Of a DNA stretch of 64,000 nt, positions 17,966 through 28,596 are shown piece after piece. The DNA lies in assembly GCF_014863585.1 (NCBI RefSeq), contig NZ_CP062253.1, positions 62,001 to 126,000 on the forward strand, read 5' to 3'. The translations under genes were made by a program, and so were the position numbers. The notes beneath the pieces were generated by a model. The model had not been told where the DNA came from, did not search any database, and was given only the letters and a program-made list of their open reading frames with translations. The stretch is from Pseudomonas gozinkensis. GTDB lineage: Bacteria; Pseudomonadota; Gammaproteobacteria; Pseudomonadales; Pseudomonadaceae. Position 1 is the first letter of the stretch. Each line of letters opens with the position of its first letter.

Positions 17966-18919
17966 ATGTCTGTGTTCACCCCCCTGGCTCGGCCTGAGCT
18001 GGAAACCTTTCTCGCCCCTTACGGGCTCGGCCGTCTGCTCGATTTCCAGGGGATCGCCGCCGGCAGCGAAAACACCAACTTCTTCATCAGCATGGAACAG
18101 GGTGAGTTCGTCCTGACCCTGGTCGAACGCGGCCCGGTGCAGGAAATGCCGTTCTTCATCGATCTGCTCGACGTCCTCCACGAAGCCGACCTGCCGGTGC
18201 CTTACGCACTGCGCACCACCGACGGTGTGGCCCTGCGCGAGCTGAAAGGCAAACCGGCGCTACTGCAACCGCGCCTGGCCGGCAAGCACATCAAGCAGGC
18301 CAACGCCCAGCATTGCGCGCAGGTCGGTGAGTTGCAGGCGCATCTGCACCTGGCGACCCAGGGCAGCAAGATGATCAAGCGCAAGACCGATCGTGGCCTG
18401 GACTGGATGCTGGAGGAGGGCACGCAGTTTCTGTCGCACCTGAGCGACGAGCCGCGCGCGCTGCTGCAAACTGCGCTAAACGAAATCACGCAACAGAAAG
18501 AGAAAATTCTCGCGCTGCCACGGGCGAACATCCACGCTGACCTGTTCCGCGACAATGCGATGTTCGAAGGCACGCACCTGACCGGGCTGATCGACTTCTA
18601 CAACGCCTGCTCCGGGCCGATGCTCTATGACGTGGCGATTGCCCTGAACGATTGGTGTTCGGACGATGACGGCCTGATCGACGGCCCGCGTGCGCGTGCG
18701 TTCCTGGGTGCCTACGCGGCACTGCGTCCATTCACGGCGGCCGAGGCTGAACTGTGGCCGACCATGCTGCGAGTGGCTTGCGTGCGGTTTTGGCTATCGC
18801 GCCTGATTGCGGCGGAATCGTTCGCCGGGCAGGACGTGCTGATTCACGATCCGCAAGAGTTCGAGCAGCGGCTGACGCAGCGTCAGCAGGTCAGCACACC
18901 GCTACCTTTTGCCCTGTAA
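17966..18919 (+). CDS. thrB: Homoserine kinase, APH-fold type
   Basis: This enzyme phosphorylates homoserine in threonine synthesis. At 317 residues it is the type II homoserine kinase with an aminoglycoside-phosphotransferase fold, unlike the GHMP kinase of E. coli. Visible motifs are the ATP-binding SENTNFFISM, the catalytic loop NIHADLFRDNAMF with its Asp, and the metal-binding Asp of LTGLIDFYNAC. The C-terminus continues to PLPFAL. A terminator follows at 18928. Neighbour order polA-DUF2782-thrB matches PA5493-PA5495. Confidence 0.95.
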   Translation: MSVFTPLARPELETFLAPYGLGRLLDFQGIAAGSENTNFFISMEQGEFVLTLVERGPVQEMPFFIDLLDVLHEADLPVPYALRTTDGVALRELKGKPALLQPRLAGKHIKQANAQHCAQVGELQAHLHLATQGSKMIKRKTDRGLDWMLEEGTQFLSHLSDEPRALLQTALNEITQQKEKILALPRANIHADLFRDNAMFEGTHLTGLIDFYNACSGPMLYDVAIALNDWCSDDDGLIDGPRARAFLGAYAALRPFTAAEAELWPTMLRVACVRFWLSRLIAAESFAGQDVLIHDPQEFEQRLTQRQQVSTPLPFAL

Positions 18920-18925
18920 AAGAAA

Positions 18926-18957
18926 AAACCGCAGCCTGTGCAGGCTGCGGTTTTTTT
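18926..18957. terminator. Bidirectional terminator between thrB and znuA
   Basis: AACCGCAGCCTG-TG-CAGGCTGCGGTT is a 12-bp perfect stem flanked by A and T runs on both sides. It serves convergent thrB and znuA, whose stops lie 6 to 10 bases from the hairpin. Confidence 0.95.
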
Positions 18958-18960
18958 GTA

Positions 18961-19890
18961 TCAGAGCGACTCGAGACAACCCGCCAGATCATTCCCCAGC
19001 TTCTCCAGCACTTGCTCATAACCCTGAGCCGTCGCTGGCGTGTACCCGCCCAACGCATCCAGCTCTGCCAGTTTCACCGGCAGGCCCGCCACCAGGGTTT
19101 CCGCCAGACGTGGGCGCAACGGCGGTTCACTGAATACGCAAGTCTTGCCGACTTCCTGCAAGCGCGCGCGCATTGCCGCCACGTGCTGGGCGCCCGGCTG
19201 CACTTCCGCCGCGACGCTGAACACGCCGGTGTGTTTCAAGCCGTAGGCCTCTTCGAAATAGTCGAAGGCTTCATGGAAGACGAAGTAGGGTTTGCTTTCA
19301 ACACCGGCCAGACGTTTCTTCAAACGCTGATCCAGTGCGTCCAGACGCTCATCGAACGCCTTGGCGTTGCTCTGATAGCGCTCGGCATTGGCCGGGTCGG
19401 CGGAGCTCAGGTCAGCGGCCATCTTGTCGGCAATAACCCGCGCGTTCACCGGCGATAGCCACAGATGCGCATCGAGGCTGCCCGGGCGATGGTCGTGATC
19501 GTGTTCGTCGGCCTCTTCGGCATGGGAATGACTGTCCGCAGCGAAGCGGCGCAGCTTCATGCCCGGCAGGTCCTGTACCGCAACGCTCGGCAGCGTACGA
19601 CCATTCAGCACACGAGGCAGGAAACCTTCCATGTCCGGGCCGATCCAGTACAGCAGGTCCACCGATTGCACCTTGCGCACGTCGGACGGACGCAGCGCGT
19701 AGTTATGCGGTGAAGCGCCCGGTGGCAGCAGCACTTCCGGAATCGCCACGCCGTCCTGCACCGCAGCGGCAATCAATTGCAGGGGCTTGATGCTGGTGAG
19801 GACTCTGACCTCGGCCTGAGCCGGACCGATCAGCAGAAAACCGGTGATGAATACGACAAAAACAGAAAAAAGTCGGGACACGATGACCAC
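18961..19890 (-). CDS. znuA: Zinc ABC transporter periplasmic binding protein ZnuA
   Basis: ZnuA captures Zn2+ in the periplasm for ZnuBC. The 309-residue precursor has a signal peptide (to PAQA, about residue 27) and the cluster A-I fold with His ligands in SPHNYALRP, DAHLWLSP and VFHEAFDYF. A His-rich charged loop (SHSHAEEADEHDHDH, about residues 121-135) is typical of zinc rather than manganese binders. The start is a GTG at 19890; GTG 19881 is an alternative. It is divergent from zur with a Zur box between. Confidence 0.93.
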   Translation of the reverse strand: MVIVSRLFSVFVVFITGFLLIGPAQAEVRVLTSIKPLQLIAAAVQDGVAIPEVLLPPGASPHNYALRPSDVRKVQSVDLLYWIGPDMEGFLPRVLNGRTLPSVAVQDLPGMKLRRFAADSHSHAEEADEHDHDHRPGSLDAHLWLSPVNARVIADKMAADLSSADPANAERYQSNAKAFDERLDALDQRLKKRLAGVESKPYFVFHEAFDYFEEAYGLKHTGVFSVAAEVQPGAQHVAAMRARLQEVGKTCVFSEPPLRPRLAETLVAGLPVKLAELDALGGYTPATAQGYEQVLEKLGNDLAGCLESL

Positions 19891-19908
19891 TCAATGAGGC
19901 GAGAACGG

Positions 19909-19921
19909 GTAACATAATAAC
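19909..19921. promoter_or_regulatory. Zur box between znuA and zur
   Basis: The minus strand reads GTTATTATGTTAC, matching 10 of 13 positions of the gammaproteobacterial Zur operator core GTTATAATATAAC. It lies 19 bases from the znuA start and 27 bases from the zur start, so zinc-bound Zur could repress both directions. Confidence 0.75.
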
Positions 19922-19947
19922 GTCTCTAACCAAACTCGTCGCCGCTC

Positions 19948-20429
19948 ATGCCTATTACACCGATTGCCAGCCGTCCCCACGACCACTCGCACTGCGTTCA
20001 CAGCGCGCTGTCCGAGGCCGATGCCCTGTGTGCACAGAAAGGCTTGCGCCTGACCGCGCTGCGCCGGCGCGTGCTGGAACTGGTCTGGCAGAGCCACAAG
20101 CCGCTGGGTGCCTACGACATTCTGGCGGTGCTCAGCGAGCAGGACGGCCGCCGCGCCGCGCCGCCGACCGTGTACCGGGCGCTGGATTTCCTGCTGGAAA
20201 ACGGCCTGGTGCACCGCATCTCCTCGCTGAACGCCTTCGTCGGCTGCGTTCACCCGAAACATTCGCACCAGGGTCAGTTCCTGATTTGCCGCGAATGCCA
20301 CGCCGCCATCGAACTTGAGCAAAAAACCATCAGCGACGCCATCGTCCACAGCGCCAAGGATGTCGGCTTCATCGTCGAAGCCCAGACTGTCGAAGTAGTC
20401 GGTCTCTGCTCCGGTTGCCGGGGGGCTTG

Positions 20430-20430
<1 letters not shown>
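19948..20430 (+). CDS. zur: Zinc uptake regulator Zur (Fur family)
   Basis: This 160-residue repressor senses Zn2+ and controls znu genes. It has the Fur winged helix ([36 protein letters not shown]) and a C-terminal dimer domain with the structural zinc cysteines CRECH and CSGC. The N-terminus is His-rich (HDHSHCVHS). It starts at the ATG at 19948 and its stop overlaps the znuC start by 1 base (TGATG), so it is the first gene of zur-znuC-znuB. In P. aeruginosa this gene is np20/zur (PA5499). Confidence 0.95.
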
Positions 20431-21207
<777 letters not shown>

Positions 21208-21215
<8 letters not shown>

Positions 21216-21996
21216 TTTTCTGTTCTACGCCCTGCTTGCAGGTCTGGCGCTGGCGGTGGTCGCGGGGCCGCTCGGCTCGTTCGTGGTCTGGCGGCGCATG
21301 GCCTATTTCGGCGATACCCTGTCCCACGCCGCGCTGCTCGGCGTGGCGCTGGGCTTTCTGCTGGATGTCAGCCCGACCGTCGCGGTCACCGTCGGCTGCC
21401 TGCTGCTGGCGGTGTTGCTGGTGACTTTGCAACAGCGTCAGCCGCTGGCGTCCGACACGCTATTGGGCATTCTTGCGCCGAGCACGCTCTCTCTCGGGCT
21501 GGTGGTACTAAGCTTCATGCATGAAGTGCGGATCGACCTGATGGCCTACCTGTTCGGCGACCTGCTGGCGATCAGCCCGACCGATCTGGCGTGGATCCTC
21601 GGCGGCAGCGCGGCTGTGCTGGTGTTGCTGGTGACCTTGTGGCGCCCGCTGCTGGCGATTACCGTGCACGAAGAACTGGCCAAAGTCGAAGGCCTGCCGG
21701 TGGCCGGTTTGCGCATGGCGCTGATGCTGTTGATCGCGGTGGTGATCGCAGTGGCGATGAAAATCGTCGGTGTGTTGCTGATTACTTCGCTATTGATCAT
21801 CCCGGCGGCTGCGGCACAGCGTCACGCCCGTTCGCCGGAGCAGATGGCACTGGGCGCAAGCGTGCTGGGCATGCTCGCCGTGTGTGGCGGGCTGGCGCTG
21901 TCCTGGTTCAAGGACACCCCGGCCGGCCCGTCAATCGTTGTGACGGCGGCCGCACTGTTTCTGCTGAGTTTTGTTCTGCCCCGTCGAGGGGTGTAG
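21208..21996 (+). CDS. znuB: Zinc ABC transporter permease ZnuB
   Basis: This 262-residue ABC-3 family permease has about eight membrane segments. The family motif [11 protein letters not shown] follows the first loop, and [10 protein letters not shown] lies centrally. The ATG at 21208 lies inside the end of znuC. An AGATAG sequence precedes it. With ZnuA and ZnuC it completes the high-affinity zinc importer. Confidence 0.96.
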
Positions 21997-22033
21997 ACTT
22001 GCTCGTTTTTTGCGCAAATAGAGAGTCGCAGGA

Positions 22034-22747
22034 ATGAAGCCGTTCGCCTCCCGTTATCTGCTCCTTGTGGCCTTTTCAGTGCTGCTGGGCGCCTGCCAAA
22101 GCACGCCACCGGTGGCCGAAGTCCCCGATGCGCGGGCTACGGCCATCGCACAGCTGGAGCAAAGCCTGGCCAGCAGCGAACTGGCCACTGCCGAAGACCA
22201 ATTGGCAGCCTTGCAGGCCGAGACACCCAACGATCAATCCCTCGAGCAATACCAGCGTCAGTTGGCCGAAGCCTATCTGCGTCGCAGCCAGATCGTCCTG
22301 CAGAAGGGCGATGTAAATGCGGCCGCGACCGCGCTGGCACGTGCCCGCGTGCTGATGCCCAAGGCCCCGGCACTGACCGGTGGCGTCAATGGCGCCATCA
22401 CTGAAGCGCGCAAGGCCGAGCTGGAGAAAGCTGAAGCAGCACTTCAGGCCGCTGAAGCCAAGCCGAAAGCCAAGGTGATCGATCCGACCGCCGAAAACAC
22501 CACGGTTGCGCTGAACATCACCGATAGCCGCAAACTTCGCCGCCAACTGGATGCGATCGCCGCCGATGTGGTGAATTACGACTGTGCGGTGAGCATTCAG
22601 GCTCCGCGCACCAATGATTACCCGTGGCTGGCAACACTGATCACCAAACGCGTGAAGAAGCTCGATCCGGATTTCGATCTGAAGATCGAGAAACAGATTC
22701 TGCGCACGGTGCCGGCGCAGATGGTTCTGAGCCCGCGTAAACCTTAA
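22034..22747 (+). CDS. Lipoprotein with helical repeat region, unknown function
   Basis: This 237-residue protein has a lipobox (LLGAC at 17-21) after a hydrophobic signal. Residues 30-140 are alpha-helical and Ala/Glu/Gln rich with a pattern like TPR repeats (LEQYQRQLAEAYLRRSQ). A C-terminal segment (about 155-237) contains NITDSRKLRRQLDAIAADV and ends LSPRKP. It follows znuB by 37 bases and may be co-transcribed with the zinc genes. It matches PA5502 in position. No enzymatic motif was recognised; an envelope scaffold role is a guess. Confidence 0.8.
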   Translation: MKPFASRYLLLVAFSVLLGACQSTPPVAEVPDARATAIAQLEQSLASSELATAEDQLAALQAETPNDQSLEQYQRQLAEAYLRRSQIVLQKGDVNAAATALARARVLMPKAPALTGGVNGAITEARKAELEKAEAALQAAEAKPKAKVIDPTAENTTVALNITDSRKLRRQLDAIAADVVNYDCAVSIQAPRTNDYPWLATLITKRVKKLDPDFDLKIEKQILRTVPAQMVLSPRKP

Positions 22748-22765
22748 AGGCTTCGTCGGAACGCC

Positions 22766-22834
22766 GCCCGGAGCAAGCTCGCTCCCACAGGTACAGCGTG
22801 AACCCTGTGGGAGCGAGCTTGCTCGCGAAAGCGT
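22766..22834. repeat. REP pair 1
   Basis: Two inverted 20-base arms, GAGCAAGCTCGCTCCCACAG (22771-22790) and its complement (22805-22824), lie between convergent lipoprotein and katE genes. The 14-base spacer allows one large stem. This is the P. fluorescens-type REP sequence. Confidence 0.9.
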
Positions 22835-22854
22835 CCTTTCAGCCAGCGAAGACC

Positions 22855-24996
22855 TTAAGCGGGAATGGCCTTGGCCTTAGGCTCCCGATCCCAGACCCGG
22901 TGCTGCCCGATCGCCGCAAAGAACGGCTGGGTCAACGCCTTCACATCCTTGCCCTCGATCAGCCCCGCATCCGCCTCCAGCTTCAGCACATCCAGCAACT
23001 GCTTGGCCTCGCCGTGCAGTGCGATTGCCTTCAAATGCTTGTACGCCTCCAGCAGGTAATGCAACGCCACACCGTCACCGCTCAACGCCTTGACCGACGC
23101 TGCGCCACCCGGCACGAATACCGCGTCGAACGCCACCGAAGGTAAACCTTCCATCGACGCATCCACCGCCAGGCTCTTGCCATCGGCGGTTTTCACCGGC
23201 GCCGAGGTCGGGCCGAGCAGTTTGGCGTGCGCACCTTCAGCCGCCAAAGCGGCCTTCATCGCATCAATCGCCGCACCATCGACGCCGTTGGCCGCAAGGA
23301 TCGCGACTTTTCGCGTCTTGATGTTCTCCGGCAGCAGGTTGGCCTGACTCAGCGATGGCGAGTGATCCAGTGATGTCTTTGGCACATCGACCGTGCCTTT
23401 GGCCGGTGCCGGCAAGCCAAGGTTCTGCGCCACGCGCTTGGCCAGTTCCAGATCGATGTTGGCCAGGATCTCGTTCACTTCCCGTGCCCGAATATGCTCG
23501 CGCTCAACCTTGCCCAGTTCGAAGCTGTAGGCCGAGATGATGTGTTCCTGCTCGTGCTTGCTCATGCTTTTGAAGAACAGCCGCGCCTGGGAGAAGTGGT
23601 CGCTGAACGACTCGCTACGCTGGCGGATCTTGTTGGCGTCGATGCGTTCCGGATAACTCTCGAACCCGCCGTCCTGGGCGGCCGGTGGGGTTTCTTTCGG
23701 CCAGCCGCCATCAATCGAGTTCGGCTCATAAGAAGCGCGGCCTTTGTCGATCACCGTGCGGTGCTGGGCATCGCGCTGGCCGTTGTGGAACGGTGCGACC
23801 GGTCGGTTGATCGGAAGCTCATGAAAGTTCGGCCCGCCGAGTCGGCTGATCTGCGTGTCGGTGTAGGAAAACAGTCGACCTTGCAGCAGCGGGTCATTGG
23901 AGAAGTCGATCCCCGGCACGATATGGCCGGGGCAGAACGCGACCTGCTCGGTCTCGGCGAAGAAGTTGTCCGGGTTGCGGTTGAGGGTCATCTTGCCCAG
24001 CGGCGTGATCGGGACGATTTCCTCGGGAATCAGTTTGGTCGGGTCGAGGATGTCGAAATCGAAGTCGTGCTCGTTTTCCTCCTCGATGATTTGTACGCCG
24101 AGTTCCCATTCCGGGTAGTCCCCGGTCTCGATGGCCTCCCAGAGATCGCGCCGATGGTAGTCAGTGTCTTTACCGGCGAGCTTCTGCGCCTCGTCCCACA
24201 CCAGCGAACAGGTGCCGGCGGTAGGGCGCCAGTGGAATTTGACGAAGCGTGATTTACCCTCGGCGTTGATCAGGCGGAAGGTGTGCACGCCAAAGCCCTG
24301 CATGCTGCGCAGGCTTTTCGGGATGGCCCGGTCGGACATGGCCCAGATGACCATGTGCGCCGATTCCGGCACCAGCGACACAAAGTCCCAGAAGGTGTCG
24401 TGGGCCGAGCCGCCGGTAGGGATTTCGTTGTGCGGTTCTGGTTTTACGGCGTGGACGAAGTCAGGAAACTTGATTGCGTCCTGTATGAAAAATACCGGCA
24501 TGTTGTTGCCGACCAGATCGAAGTTGCCTTCGTCGGTGAAGAACTTCACGGCAAAACCACGTACGTCACGCACCGTATCGCCGGAGCCACGCGGCCCTTG
24601 CACCGTGGAAAAACGCACGAACACCGGAGTTTTCTTCCCCGGATCCTGCAGGAAACCGGCCTTGGTCAGCGTCGAATGGTTCTCGTAACTCTGAAAGAAA
24701 CCATGGGCGCCGGTGCCGCGGGCGTGGACGATGCGCTCCGGAATCCGCTCATGGTCAAAGTGCGTGATCTTTTCACGCATGATGAAGTCTTCCAGCAGCG
24801 ACGGCCCGCGAGCACCGGCCTTGAGGGTGTTCTGGTTGTCCGCGACCTTCACACCCTGATTGGTGCGCAAGGCCTGGCCGGTGGCGTCGGAGCGAAATTT
24901 TTCCAGGCTGTCGAGTTTGGCGTTGGTGTTGGCGCGATCCGGGGTATCGGTGCCGGCCAGTTCACTTTTGGAAGGGACAGTTTTTTTGCTGCTCAT
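22855..24996 (-). CDS. katE: Large-subunit catalase HPII
   Basis: KatE disproportionates hydrogen peroxide. At 713 residues it is a large-subunit clade II catalase. The catalytic His91 (RIVHARG) and Asn164 (VGNNMPVFF) are present, as is the haem-ligand Tyr in [17 protein letters not shown]-terminal DJ-1/PfpI-like flavodoxin domain covers about 560-713. The ATG at 24996 ([10 protein letters not shown]) has a GGAG upstream; reading from 25074 is not supported. It stands alone between metN and a REP pair, whereas in P. aeruginosa katE is elsewhere. RpoS control is usual for this family. Confidence 0.94.
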   Translation of the reverse strand: MSSKKTVPSKSELAGTDTPDRANTNAKLDSLEKFRSDATGQALRTNQGVKVADNQNTLKAGARGPSLLEDFIMREKITHFDHERIPERIVHARGTGAHGFFQSYENHSTLTKAGFLQDPGKKTPVFVRFSTVQGPRGSGDTVRDVRGFAVKFFTDEGNFDLVGNNMPVFFIQDAIKFPDFVHAVKPEPHNEIPTGGSAHDTFWDFVSLVPESAHMVIWAMSDRAIPKSLRSMQGFGVHTFRLINAEGKSRFVKFHWRPTAGTCSLVWDEAQKLAGKDTDYHRRDLWEAIETGDYPEWELGVQIIEEENEHDFDFDILDPTKLIPEEIVPITPLGKMTLNRNPDNFFAETEQVAFCPGHIVPGIDFSNDPLLQGRLFSYTDTQISRLGGPNFHELPINRPVAPFHNGQRDAQHRTVIDKGRASYEPNSIDGGWPKETPPAAQDGGFESYPERIDANKIRQRSESFSDHFSQARLFFKSMSKHEQEHIISAYSFELGKVEREHIRAREVNEILANIDLELAKRVAQNLGLPAPAKGTVDVPKTSLDHSPSLSQANLLPENIKTRKVAILAANGVDGAAIDAMKAALAAEGAHAKLLGPTSAPVKTADGKSLAVDASMEGLPSVAFDAVFVPGGAASVKALSGDGVALHYLLEAYKHLKAIALHGEAKQLLDVLKLEADAGLIEGKDVKALTQPFFAAIGQHRVWDREPKAKAIPA

Positions 24997-25255
24997 CAGA
25001 CGTAAACTCCTCGTTTGACCCCGGTGTTGCCGAGGCTCTTGAGTGGTTTCCGGGCACGGTACCCGGAGTTTCAAGTCGCTTACTTAGTGACTGACGAGGA
25101 TTTTGGCCGTTCCTTTTTTATGACCTTTGATCGCGTTATTGCCAAATGAAAGGTTGAATGCGGAATAAATGCTAATAACCTCTATACGGACAGGCTAAAA
25201 TGCGCGCCCGGCTAACCGCTGATCCTTTTCCAACGCGCCCCACAAGGTTCGCTAC
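24997..25255. other. Divergent katE-metN regulatory region
   Basis: About 260 non-coding bases include a probable katE 5' leader and metN promoter. Near metN, CTATACG and TAAAAT look like -10 elements, but no good -35 was found. No MetJ box is expected because pseudomonads lack MetJ. No riboswitch was recognised. Confidence 0.4.
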
Positions 25256-26263
25256 GTGATCGAGTTTCAAAACGTCCATAAGACTTACCGCGTCGCCGGT
25301 AAGGACATCACCGCGCTGCACCCGACCAGCTTCTCCATCGAGAACGGTCAGGTGTTCGGCCTGATTGGCCATTCCGGTGCGGGAAAAAGTACCCTGCTGC
25401 GTCTGATCAATCGCCTGGAGCAATCCAGTGGCGGCAAGATCATCGTCGACGGCGAAGAAGTCACCGCGCTGGACGCCAACGGCCTGCGCCGTTTCCGTCA
25501 GCAGGTCGGGATGATCTTCCAGCACTTCAACCTGCTGGCATCCAAGACCGTGGCCGACAACGTCGCGCTGCCGCTGACCCTGGCCGGTGAACTGTCCCGT
25601 GCCGAGATCGACCAGCGTGTGGCCGAGTTGCTGGCGCGGGTCGGCCTGTCCGATCACGCCAAAAAGTACCCGGCACAGCTGTCCGGCGGTCAGAAGCAGC
25701 GCGTCGGCATCGCCCGCGCTCTGGCGACCAAGCCGAAAATCCTGCTGTGCGACGAAGCCACCAGCGCCCTCGACCCGCAGACCACAGCGTCGGTCCTGCA
25801 ACTGCTGGCCGAGATCAACCGCGAGTTGAAACTGACCATCGTCCTGATCACTCACGAGATGGATGTCATCCGCCGCGTGTGCGATCAGGTCGGTGTGATG
25901 GATGCCGGTGTGATTGTCGAGCAAGGTTCGGTGGCCGATGTGTTCCTGCATCCGAAGCACCCGACCACCAAGCGCTTTGTTCAGGAAAGCGAGCAGATCG
26001 ACGAAAGCGAGCAGCGCGATGACTTCGCTCACGTGCCGGGCCGCATCGTGCGTCTGACCTTCCAGGGCGAAGCGACCTACGCGCCGTTGCTCGGTACCGT
26101 CGCCCGGGAAACCGGTGTGGACTACAGCATCCTGGCCGGTCGTATCGACCGCATCAAAGACATTCCTTACGGGCAATTGACCCTCGCCGTCACCGGTGGC
26201 GACATGGAAGCGGCCTTCGCCCGCTTCACCGCCGCTGACGTTCACATGGAGGTGTTGCGCTAA
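25256..26263 (+). CDS. metN: Methionine ABC transporter ATPase MetN
   Basis: The 335-residue ATPase has Walker [12 protein letters not shown], signature [15 protein letters not shown], Walker [12 protein letters not shown] and the H-loop ITHEMD. A C-terminal NIL domain (about 265-335) binds methionine and causes substrate trans-inhibition. It starts with GTG at 25256 (AAGG just upstream). metI begins at the last base of its stop. A complete metNIQ set follows, so it should import L- or D-methionine. Confidence 0.95.
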   Translation: MIEFQNVHKTYRVAGKDITALHPTSFSIENGQVFGLIGHSGAGKSTLLRLINRLEQSSGGKIIVDGEEVTALDANGLRRFRQQVGMIFQHFNLLASKTVADNVALPLTLAGELSRAEIDQRVAELLARVGLSDHAKKYPAQLSGGQKQRVGIARALATKPKILLCDEATSALDPQTTASVLQLLAEINRELKLTIVLITHEMDVIRRVCDQVGVMDAGVIVEQGSVADVFLHPKHPTTKRFVQESEQIDESEQRDDFAHVPGRIVRLTFQGEATYAPLLGTVARETGVDYSILAGRIDRIKDIPYGQLTLAVTGGDMEAAFARFTAADVHMEVLR

Positions 26264-26937
26264 TGGAAGACCTGATGAATTTCTTCACCAATATCGACTG
26301 GTACGAAATCTGGCTCGCCACCGGCGACACCATGATGATGCTCGGCGGTTCGCTGCTGTTCACCGTGCTGCTCGGCCTGCCGCTGGGCGTGCTGCTGTTC
26401 CTGTGCAGCCCGCGTCAGTTGCTCGAAGCCAAAGGCGTATACGCGCTGCTGTCGCTGGTGGTGAACATCCTGCGTTCGCTGCCGTTCATCATTCTGTTGA
26501 TCGTGATGATCCCGTTCACCGTGCTGATCACCGGCACCTCGCTGGGCGTGGCCGGTGCGATTCCGCCGCTGGTAGTGGGTGCGACGCCGTTCTTCGCGCG
26601 GCTGGTGGAAACCGCCCTGCGTGAAGTCGATCGCGGCATCATCGAAGCAACCCAGTCGATGGGCGCGACTACCCGCCAGATCATCATGAACGCGTTGCTG
26701 CCGGAGGCCCGTCCGGGCATCTTCGCAGCGATTACGGTGACGGCGATTACACTGGTTTCCTACACGGCGATGGCCGGTGTGGTCGGTGCCGGTGGCCTGG
26801 GTGACCTGGCGATCCGTTTCGGCTATCAGCGGTTCCAGACCGACGTGATGATCGTGACCGTGGTGTTGCTGCTGATTCTGGTGCAAGTGCTGCAAATGGT
26901 TGGCGACCGACTGGTCGTGCACTTCTCGCGCAAATAA
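26263..26937 (+). CDS. metI: Methionine ABC transporter permease MetI
   Basis: The 224-residue permease has five or more membrane segments. Its cytoplasmic EAA loop reads EATQSMGATTRQIIMNALLPEARPG, the MetN docking site. The ATG at 26263 shares one base with the metN stop. It ends 74 bases before metQ. Families of this size pair with the MetN NIL-domain ATPase. Confidence 0.95.
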   Translation: MEDLMNFFTNIDWYEIWLATGDTMMMLGGSLLFTVLLGLPLGVLLFLCSPRQLLEAKGVYALLSLVVNILRSLPFIILLIVMIPFTVLITGTSLGVAGAIPPLVVGATPFFARLVETALREVDRGIIEATQSMGATTRQIIMNALLPEARPGIFAAITVTAITLVSYTAMAGVVGAGGLGDLAIRFGYQRFQTDVMIVTVVLLLILVQVLQMVGDRLVVHFSRK

Positions 26938-27011
26938 CCGGTTTTGTAATGACATGAGCCGGCCATTCGCTGGCAGGCGCCAGACGGGCGCCGTAAAAAG
27001 GAGTTAGCTGA

Positions 27012-27785
27012 ATGAAAAAACTGATCGTTGCCCTGGCTGCCGTTGCAGCGTTCTCGGCCCACGCCGACGAAACCCTGACCGTTGCTGCCACCCCGGTGCC
27101 GCACGCGGAAATCCTCGAGTTCGTGAAGCCGGTACTGGCCAAAGAAGGCGTGGATCTGAAGGTCAAGGTCTTCACCGACTACGTTCAGCCGAACGTACAA
27201 GTGGCCGAGAAGCGTCTGGACGCCAACTTCTTCCAGCACCAGCCGTACCTCGATGAGTTCAACAAGGCCAAGGGCACCAGCCTGGTGTCCGTGACCGGCG
27301 TGCACCTGGAACCGCTGGGCGCCTACTCCAGCAAGTTCAAGAAAATCGAAGAGCTGCCAAGCGGCGCCAACGTGGTGATCCCGAACGACGCCACCAACGG
27401 CGGCCGTGCGCTGTTGCTGCTGGCCAAGGCTGGTGTGATCACCCTGAAGGATCCGACCAACATCCTGTCGACCGTCAAGGACATCGCCCAGAACCCGAAA
27501 GACCTGAAGATCCGTGAACTGGAAGCCGCGACCATCCCGCGCGTGTTGACCCAAGTGGACCTGGCGCTGATCAACACCAACTACGCGCTGGAAGCCAAGC
27601 TCGATCCGTCCAAGGACGCGCTGGTCATCGAAGGCAGCGACTCGCCTTACGTGAACATCCTGGTGTCCCGTGCGGACAACAAGGACAGCGACGCCATGAA
27701 GAAACTGGCCGCTGCGCTGCACAGCCCGGAAGTGAAGAAATTCATTACCGAGAAGTACAAAGGCGCGGTGTTGCCGGCGTTCTGA
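27012..27785 (+). CDS. metQ: Methionine-binding protein MetQ
   Basis: This 257-residue NLPA-family solute-binding protein follows metNI. It has a signal peptide (MKKLIVALAAVAAFSAHA-DE) with no lipobox cysteine, unlike the lipoprotein MetQ of E. coli, so it is probably a soluble periplasmic protein. Family segments include TPVPHAEILEFVKP and FFQHQPYLDEFN. A GGAG precedes the ATG at 27012. A strong terminator follows at 27804. Confidence 0.93.
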   Translation: MKKLIVALAAVAAFSAHADETLTVAATPVPHAEILEFVKPVLAKEGVDLKVKVFTDYVQPNVQVAEKRLDANFFQHQPYLDEFNKAKGTSLVSVTGVHLEPLGAYSSKFKKIEELPSGANVVIPNDATNGGRALLLLAKAGVITLKDPTNILSTVKDIAQNPKDLKIRELEAATIPRVLTQVDLALINTNYALEAKLDPSKDALVIEGSDSPYVNILVSRADNKDSDAMKKLAAALHSPEVKKFITEKYKGAVLPAF

Positions 27786-27801
27786 CTCACATAGTTGCAA
27801 C

Positions 27802-27836
27802 GAAAAAGGGGACGCCAGTGGCGTCCCCTTTTTTGT
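27802..27836. terminator. Terminator after metQ
   Basis: AAAAAGGGGACGCC-AGT-GGCGTCCCCTTTTTT is a stem of about 13 pairs with flanking A and T runs, 20 bases past the metQ stop. Confidence 0.95.
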
Positions 27837-27854
27837 GCCCGAAACACCGTCCCT

Positions 27855-27944
27855 TGTGGGAGCGAGCTTGCTCGCGAAAGCGGTGTGTCAGTCAATACAG
27901 CTGTTGAATGTGCTGGTCTCTTCGCGAGCAAGCTCGCTCCCACA
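27855..27944. repeat. REP pair 2
   Basis: Arms of 24 bases at 27855-27878 and 27921-27944 are perfect inverted copies of the GGGAGCGAGCTTGCTCGCGAA type, with a 42-base spacer. It separates convergent metQ and the sco gene. Confidence 0.92.
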
Positions 27945-27960
27945 TTGAACTGTGGTGATC

Positions 27961-28596
27961 TTATTTGCGGTTCAACATCACCGGCAACTGAGCCACCAGC
28001 TTGGCGTTGTTCAGCGGCGCCCGGATAAACCCGCGCTGTGTCCCGTCCGGCCCGATCACCGCCAGGTTACCGCTGTGATCCACCGTGTAATTCGGCTTGC
28101 TGGTGTCCGCCGGAATGAACGGAATGCTCACCGCGTTCGCCACCTTCTGCAGCTCGTCGATCGACTTCGGCGTCAGGCCGATGAACTGTGGATCGAAGTA
28201 ACCCAGGTACTGCTTCAACTGTGCAGGGTTGTCGCGGTTCGGGTCGACGCTGACCAGCACGATCTGCAATTTATCCACAGCATCCTTCGGCAGTTCGCTC
28301 TTGATCTGGCGCAGCTGGGCGAGGGTGGTCGGGCAGATGTCCGGGCAGAAGGTGTAGCCGAAGAACAGCAGGCTCCACTTGCCCTTGAGCTCGTTGACCG
28401 TGACCGGTTGGCCGTCCTGATTGGTCATCGTCACGTCCGGCAGGTTGCGGCTCTGCGGCAGCAGGATGATGCCGGCGTCGATCAGTGCGGTCGGGTCGCC
28501 CTGGCCCTTGCCGCTCAGCACTTTGTTGACGGTCAGGCCGAGGATCAGCGCGATCACGGCGACGAGGATGAAGACGGTTTTCTGGGTTCGAGTCAT
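27961..28596 (-). CDS. Sco1/SenC-family copper chaperone
   Basis: Sco proteins deliver copper or reduce thiols for the CuA site of cytochrome oxidase. The 211-residue protein has an N-terminal membrane anchor (about 8-27), the copper motif CPDIC (84-88) in [13 protein letters not shown], and the His of the [16 protein letters not shown] motif. All three ligands are present. ATG 28596 overlaps the ctaB stop by 4 bases. It is the last gene of the oxidase assembly operon (PA0114-like). Confidence 0.94.
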   Translation of the reverse strand: MTRTQKTVFILVAVIALILGLTVNKVLSGKGQGDPTALIDAGIILLPQSRNLPDVTMTNQDGQPVTVNELKGKWSLLFFGYTFCPDICPTTLAQLRQIKSELPKDAVDKLQIVLVSVDPNRDNPAQLKQYLGYFDPQFIGLTPKSIDELQKVANAVSIPFIPADTSKPNYTVDHSGNLAVIGPDGTQRGFIRAPLNNAKLVAQLPVMLNRK

